This document shows, in pieces, positions 60,614-64,000 of a DNA stretch of 64,000 bases (position 1 is its first letter; each line of letters starts with the position of its first letter). This DNA comes from Oribacterium asaccharolyticum ACB7 (GTDB lineage Bacteria > Bacillota > Clostridia > Lachnospirales > Lachnospiraceae). Location of the stretch: the NCBI RefSeq assembly GCF_000238075.1, contig NZ_JH414506.1:147141-211140 (forward strand), in the 5' to 3' direction. The notes beneath the pieces were generated by a model. The model was not told the origin of the DNA. It worked only from the letters and a program-made list of their open reading frames with translations, and made no database searches. Made by a program: the position numbers and the translations under genes.

Positions 60614-61075
60614 ATGAATATTTTATTTTTCATGACCCCGAAGTGTGATGTAGCTTATGTGGAAGAAGAAGATAGCTTGCGAAACACCTTGGAAAAGATG
60701 GAATTTCATCGTTATTCTTCTATCCCGGTACTGACAAAGGATGGAAAATTTGCAGGGACCCTGACCGAAGGGGACCTCTTATGGGAAATCAAAAATCAAT
60801 TGAAACTGGACTTACGGGAATCCGAAAAAGTTCTGGTAAAGGACATCCCTATGCGAAAGCATTTTGAGGCGGTTGGCATCAACAGCTCTATGGAGAGCCT
60901 GGTGCACAAGGCCGTTACACAGAATTTTGTGCCGGTCGTTGATGATGTAGGGCACTTTATCGGGATTGTAAAGCGCAGAGAGATTATGAATTATCTCTAC
61001 CGCCATGCCGACTTCCATCATCTGGACGCGGAGGCCCTTAATGCTATTCCTTTAGACAGAGTCAGTTCGGGCTAA
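60614..61075 (+). CDS. CBS-domain-pair protein
   Basis: A 153-residue protein made of two CBS domains (about 5-65 and 80-145) with the motifs RYSSIPVLTKDGKFAGTLTE and NFVPVVDDVGHFIGIVKRRE. CBS pairs bind adenine nucleotides such as AMP, ATP or c-di-AMP and often regulate a partner. The first domain resembles the AcuB/YtoI-type small CBS proteins. ATG 60614 is chosen; AGAGG is ten bases upstream. The longer open frame passes through the intergenic region. It is the only plus-strand gene in this part of the window. Confidence 0.88.
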   Translation: MNILFFMTPKCDVAYVEEEDSLRNTLEKMEFHRYSSIPVLTKDGKFAGTLTEGDLLWEIKNQLKLDLRESEKVLVKDIPMRKHFEAVGINSSMESLVHKAVTQNFVPVVDDVGHFIGIVKRREIMNYLYRHADFHHLDAEALNAIPLDRVSSG

Positions 61076-61077
61076 AA

Positions 61078-61116
61078 AAAGAGAGCATCTAAAACTTTCG
61101 GATGCTCTCTTCTTCT
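61078..61116. terminator. Bidirectional terminator between the CBS gene and greA
   Basis: GAGAGCATC pairs with GATGCTCTC (61081-61089 with 61101-61109). A T-rich run follows on the plus strand, and an A run on the left gives a T run on the minus strand. The greA stop codon lies within the stem. Confidence 0.8.
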
Positions 61117-61592
61117 TTTTCTCCCGTTTTTTCTATTTTTCGAATCTCCACGGAATACGAAATCCCGTTTTCCGGTAGAACTTCAACTCTCTGGCCGAGT
61201 TTCTTTCCGATAATCGCCTTCCCCAAAGGGGAGATGTTGGAGATTTTCCCTTCCAGGGACTGTCCGCGGATGGAAGTCACGATGCGGTAGACCTCCTCTT
61301 CTTCCTCTTCCGGAAAATAGAGGGTCACCGTATCATTCATTCCCACCTCATCCGCCTTGCTTTCTGTGGAAATCACTTTGGCAAACTTCAAAATTCTTTC
61401 CAGATAACGGATACGGGACTCATTCTGATTTTTCTCTCTCTTTGCGGCATAGTACTCAAAGTTTTCCGACAAGTCTCCCTGCGCTCTGGCTTCCTTCACC
61501 GCTTCAATCAGATTCGGACGAAGCTCCAGCTTTCTTTTCAGAATCTCCGCCTCAATCTTTCGGACATCCTCTTTCGTTAATTCTTCAGACAT
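61089..61592 (-). CDS. greA: Transcription elongation factor GreA
   Basis: A 167-residue Gre factor that restarts backtracked RNA polymerase by stimulating transcript cleavage. The N-terminal coiled coil carries the acidic tip sequence ARAQGDLSENFEYYAAK, and the C-terminal FKBP-like domain has SPLGKAIIGKKLGQRVEV. Length is slightly above the usual 158-160, with a polar C-terminal tail. It begins 6 bp after apt and is probably in the same operon. Note the run of six Glu in YFPEEEEEEV. Confidence 0.94.
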   Translation of the reverse strand: MSEELTKEDVRKIEAEILKRKLELRPNLIEAVKEARAQGDLSENFEYYAAKREKNQNESRIRYLERILKFAKVISTESKADEVGMNDTVTLYFPEEEEEEVYRIVTSIRGQSLEGKISNISPLGKAIIGKKLGQRVEVLPENGISYSVEIRKIEKTGEKEEESIRKF

Positions 61593-61598
61593 GACAGA

Positions 61599-62129
61599 TT
61601 ATTTTCCTTCATAACAAATAAGCGATTCCAGTTCGTAACCGGCAAGCTTCTTTCTTCCTTCCAGTCCGGCAAGCTCCATGACCACGGAAATCTTGACTAC
61701 TTCTCCCCCCAGCTTTTCCACGAGCTTACAAGCCGCTTCCAAGGTCCCTCCGGTGGCAATCAAATCATCCACAATCACTACCTTCATCCCTTTTTGAATG
61801 GCATCTTTATGAATTTCCACCTCCGCCTTACCGTATTCCAGATCATAGGCTACGGAAACCGTTTCTCTGGGGAGTTTCCCCTTCTTTCTCACCGGCACAA
61901 ATCCTTTATGCATCTCATAGGCAATTGCCGTTCCGAAAATAAAGCCTCGGCTTTCCAAACCGATTACCAAATCAAAGTCAATTCCCTTAAGAGAATGAAT
62001 GAGTCCGTCTACGGAATCCTTCAGTCCGTCCGGGTCTTGAATCAAAGAAGTAATATCTCTGAAGATGATACCTTTCTCGGGAAAATCCGGAATGGATAAA
62101 ACATAATCTGCCAAATGCTCTTTTTTCAT
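61599..62129 (-). CDS. apt: Adenine phosphoribosyltransferase
   Basis: A 176-residue purine salvage enzyme making AMP from adenine and PRPP. Signatures: IPDFPEKGIIFRDITSLIQD at the N-terminus, GLESRGFIFGTAIAYEM, and the PRPP loop VVIVDDLIATGGTLEA. Length is normal. It precedes greA on the same strand and follows a NUDIX hydrolase; two tandem copies of the family 2 palindrome lie in the gap before it. AGGAGA precedes the ATG. Confidence 0.96.
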   Translation of the reverse strand: MKKEHLADYVLSIPDFPEKGIIFRDITSLIQDPDGLKDSVDGLIHSLKGIDFDLVIGLESRGFIFGTAIAYEMHKGFVPVRKKGKLPRETVSVAYDLEYGKAEVEIHKDAIQKGMKVVIVDDLIATGGTLEAACKLVEKLGGEVVKISVVMELAGLEGRKKLAGYELESLICYEGK

Positions 62130-62183
62130 ACTCTCCTCATTTCTTTACTCGCCTTTCCTCAATCGGCGAATAAATCCCCCTAA

Positions 62184-62254
62184 AACTTGATACCGCACGC
62201 TTTACGCACGTTACTTGTTATGAACGGAATATTGCGCTTATGCACTATTCTCGT
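62184..62254 (-). repeat. Palindromic repeats, family 2, two tandem copies
   Basis: On the minus strand AACAAGTAACGTGCG, TAAAG, CGTGCGGTATCAAGTT (62184-62219) matches copies a and b. Directly before it ACGAGAATAGTGCATAAGCG followed by CAATATTCCGTT (62223-62254) is a diverged second hairpin. They lie between the NUDIX gene and apt. Confidence 0.6.
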
Positions 62255-62263
62255 CCTCCATAA

Positions 62264-62851
62264 CTACTGCTTCTCTTTTTGCAGCTTTACCGCATAACTC
62301 TGTATCGCCGCCACGGTTTTCCCGTCCGTCAGCTTCCCGGCAAAAATCAACTCCTGCAGGTCGGAAAGTTCCCATTCCTCCAGGAAAATCTCCTCATCCA
62401 CGTCAAAATGCTGCTCTCCCTTTTGCAAGTCTTTTGCCACATAGATGCCTATTTTTTCATCTAAAAAGGCCACCGTAGTATTCACAAAGAGTAAGAACTC
62501 CCAGTTTGCACTGCTGAAGCCCGTTTCCTCCTGCAATTCCCGCTTCGCGCAAAGAAGAAAATCCTCGTCCTCGCTGTCTCTCTTCCCGGCAGGAATTTCC
62601 AAGGTATAACGGTTCAGCGCATGACGAAACTGTTTCACCATCAGAATCTTTCCATTGGCAAGCACCGGAAGTACGGCAGCCGCCCCCATGTGGTGAATAA
62701 AGTCCCAGTGGGTCTTATGCCCTCCCACATCGACATAGTCATCATAGACCTCTAAAACGGAACCCTTGTACTTTAAAGTTCTTTCCAGAAGCGTTACCGG
62801 TTTTTTTACCTCCGCATCTTCCTTCTGAAAGTCTTTCGTCTCTTCTTTCAT
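62264..62851 (-). CDS. NUDIX hydrolase (ADP-ribose pyrophosphatase type)
   Basis: A 195-residue NUDIX enzyme. The box is seen as GKRDSEDEDFLLCAKREL followed by QEETG, matching the GX5EX7REUXEEXGU spacing apart from local differences. The preceding LVKQFRHALNRYTLEIPAG is characteristic of ADP-ribose pyrophosphatases. Probably hydrolyses ADP-ribose or similar nucleotide sugars. It begins 5 bp after the HMA-domain gene's stop codon, so the two are co-transcribed. Confidence 0.9.
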   Translation of the reverse strand: MKEETKDFQKEDAEVKKPVTLLERTLKYKGSVLEVYDDYVDVGGHKTHWDFIHHMGAAAVLPVLANGKILMVKQFRHALNRYTLEIPAGKRDSEDEDFLLCAKRELQEETGFSSANWEFLLFVNTTVAFLDEKIGIYVAKDLQKGEQHFDVDEEIFLEEWELSDLQELIFAGKLTDGKTVAAIQSYAVKLQKEKQ

Positions 62852-62856
62852 TTTTA

Positions 62857-63222
62857 TTACTCCATATCCACATGAGAAACGCCATAGCCCGCCTTATTCA
62901 CCCACTCTCGAATTTCCAGCTCACTATGTGCTTCCTTCATGCGAACTTCCGCGGTGTTCTTCTTCAGGTCTACGATTCCCCAGACTCCATCAACGGAATT
63001 CAGGGCATTTTCCACCTTATTCTTACAGTTTTCACAGTGCATATCTTCCACATTCAGTACAGCCTTGAACGGATAATGCTGAGGATTGTCGTCTTTCACT
63101 CCGACTTTTCGAACGGAACACTCTCCTCCGCCGCAACAACCGCTCTTCCCTCTTTTAATCATACTCCGTACTGCAAAAAACACAATCACTGCAATTAAAG
63201 CACCAATCACATAATTTCCCAT
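62857..63222 (-). CDS. Membrane-anchored heavy-metal-associated domain protein
   Basis: A 121-residue protein. One N-terminal membrane helix (YVIGALIAVIVFFAVRSMIK) is followed by a Cys-rich CCGGGEC (29-35), similar to small FeoB-associated proteins. An HMA domain occupies about 52-119, with the metal motif MHCENC (61-66; CxxC). HMA domains bind Cu(I) or similar soft metals. It may deliver or sense copper at the membrane, but no CopA or regulator gene is next to it. AGGAGG-like sequence precedes the ATG. Confidence 0.88.
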   Translation of the reverse strand: MGNYVIGALIAVIVFFAVRSMIKRGKSGCCGGGECSVRKVGVKDDNPQHYPFKAVLNVEDMHCENCKNKVENALNSVDGVWGIVDLKKNTAEVRMKEAHSELEIREWVNKAGYGVSHVDME

Positions 63223-63345
63223 TTTTCTGCCTCCTTATCTTTGTAGACGAGATATTCTTTCCTCAAAAGTAAACTGAATTAGCTAAATCTAACTCCATTT
63301 TTCAGGCTTTTCAAGGGAAAATTTTCTTAAAAAAGAATTCCTGTA

Positions 63346-64000
63346 TCAGTCTTCCTCTTCTTTTTTCTCCTCCGACTCGATTAAGCGCACTACCGTCTTT
63401 CCGATTCTGTGCCCCTTAATCTCCGCTACATCAATGCTTAAATTATCCGTATCCAGGTGGAAAGTGCTTCCGTCCTCCGGTACCTTACCGAGAATCCCCA
63501 TGATGTATCCGCCGAAGGTGTCTGCCGCTTCCGGATCCAGATGAATCTTTAATTCTTCGTTGACGTCTTCCAAATCTGCAGTACCGAGAATGATCCATTC
63601 CTTTTCTCCTACCGCCTCAATCGGCTCCGGCTCGGGAATCTCATCTTCTTCCTGCAGGTCTCCCACCAGGGCTTCAATCAGGTCATGCAAGGTAACAATC
63701 CCCGTCATCCCTCCATACTCATCGAGCACCACGCCGTAGTATTTTCTCTCCTTCTTCATGGTTTCAAAAAGATCGGACACCTTCATATTCTGTGAAATAA
63801 AGAAAGGGCGGTCTACCGCATTTTTCATCACATTCTGACGACTCAGATCATTCAGACGGAAATAGTCCTTGGTGTTCAAAATACCGATGATGTCGTCATC
63901 GTCTTTTCCGCAAATCGGATAGCAGGCGAAGCGATGCTCATGAATGGTCTTTCTCCACTGCCTGTCCGTATCTTCAATATAAAGCATTGCCACATCGGTT
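63346..64000 (-). CDS. CorC/HlyC-type CBS protein, C-terminal part
   Basis: The gene runs off the right edge of the window; the frame is still open at 64000, so an internal GTG at 63993 is not its start. The visible 218 residues contain a CBS pair (about HRFACYPICGKDDDDIIGIL and YGVVLDEYGGMTGIVTLHDL) and a C-terminal CorC_HlyC transporter-associated domain (KEWIILGTADLEDVNEELKI, TFGGYIMGILGKVPEDG), ending in an acidic tail. The missing N-terminal part should be a DUF21/CNNM membrane domain. Such proteins take part in magnesium or cobalt transport. Confidence 0.9.
   Translation of the reverse strand, partial: TDVAMLYIEDTDRQWRKTIHEHRFACYPICGKDDDDIIGILNTKDYFRLNDLSRQNVMKNAVDRPFFISQNMKVSDLFETMKKERKYYGVVLDEYGGMTGIVTLHDLIEALVGDLQEEDEIPEPEPIEAVGEKEWIILGTADLEDVNEELKIHLDPEAADTFGGYIMGILGKVPEDGSTFHLDTDNLSIDVAEIKGHRIGKTVVRLIESEEKKEEED

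Overview
The window is a stretch of chromosome from a low-to-mid G+C, fermentative Firmicute, most likely a Lachnospiraceae member (an oral or gut clostridium, Oribacterium-like). This is inferred from FabK as the only enoyl-ACP reductase, a fused SecDF, a class III ribonucleotide reductase with tandem NrdR boxes, a [FeFe] hydrogenase-like protein, a sortase-type surface protein, DUF1934 and DUF4349 proteins, and A/G-rich ribosome binding sites. I see no rRNA, tRNA, CRISPR array, prophage or transposase gene.

Layout. 1-6.4 kb: a sugar ABC importer operon (glycosidase-like protein, binding lipoprotein, two permeases) followed by a DUF4349 lipoprotein. 6.5-9.1 kb: oleate hydratase and a TetR regulator. 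9.2-17.1 kb: rpoB-rpoC with a strong promoter and long leader. 17.1-23.3 kb: housekeeping genes (membrane protein, DUF1934, ddl, yajC, tgt, secDF). 23.5-32.5 kb: a fatty-acid synthesis cluster transcribed acpP-accD-accA-fabH-fabK-fabD-fabG-fabF-fabZ, with a MarR regulator at its end; the MarR gene and acpP share a candidate operator. 32.6-40.3 kb: NhaC-type antiporter, an unrecognised 487-aa protein, hydrogenase-like protein, amino acid permease and a UcpA-like SDR. 40.4-47.6 kb: an RND efflux operon (HlyD-like adaptor, RND pump, two TolC-like proteins). 48.1-54 kb, plus strand: Cna_B/SpaA surface adhesin, CPBP protease, ispE, GntR/FCD regulator and a small lipoprotein. 54.1-57.2 kb: nrdD-nrdG under NrdR boxes. 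57.3-64 kb: MBL hydrolase, Rel, CBS protein, greA, apt, NUDIX hydrolase, HMA-domain protein and the end of a CorC/HlyC-type protein.

The most interesting signal is non-coding. Four intergenic copies (24.7, 28.1, 54.0 and 54.7 kb) of a 138-149 bp element share a conserved core that folds into a long hairpin. Several core helices keep pairing through compensatory base changes. Each copy is closed by an outer inverted repeat whose sequence differs completely between copies. A second, about 36-bp palindromic repeat occurs at three further sites (24.9, 37.7 and 62.2 kb). Neither matches a family I can name. Start codons were chosen from visible Shine-Dalgarno sequences and often differ from the longest open frame.
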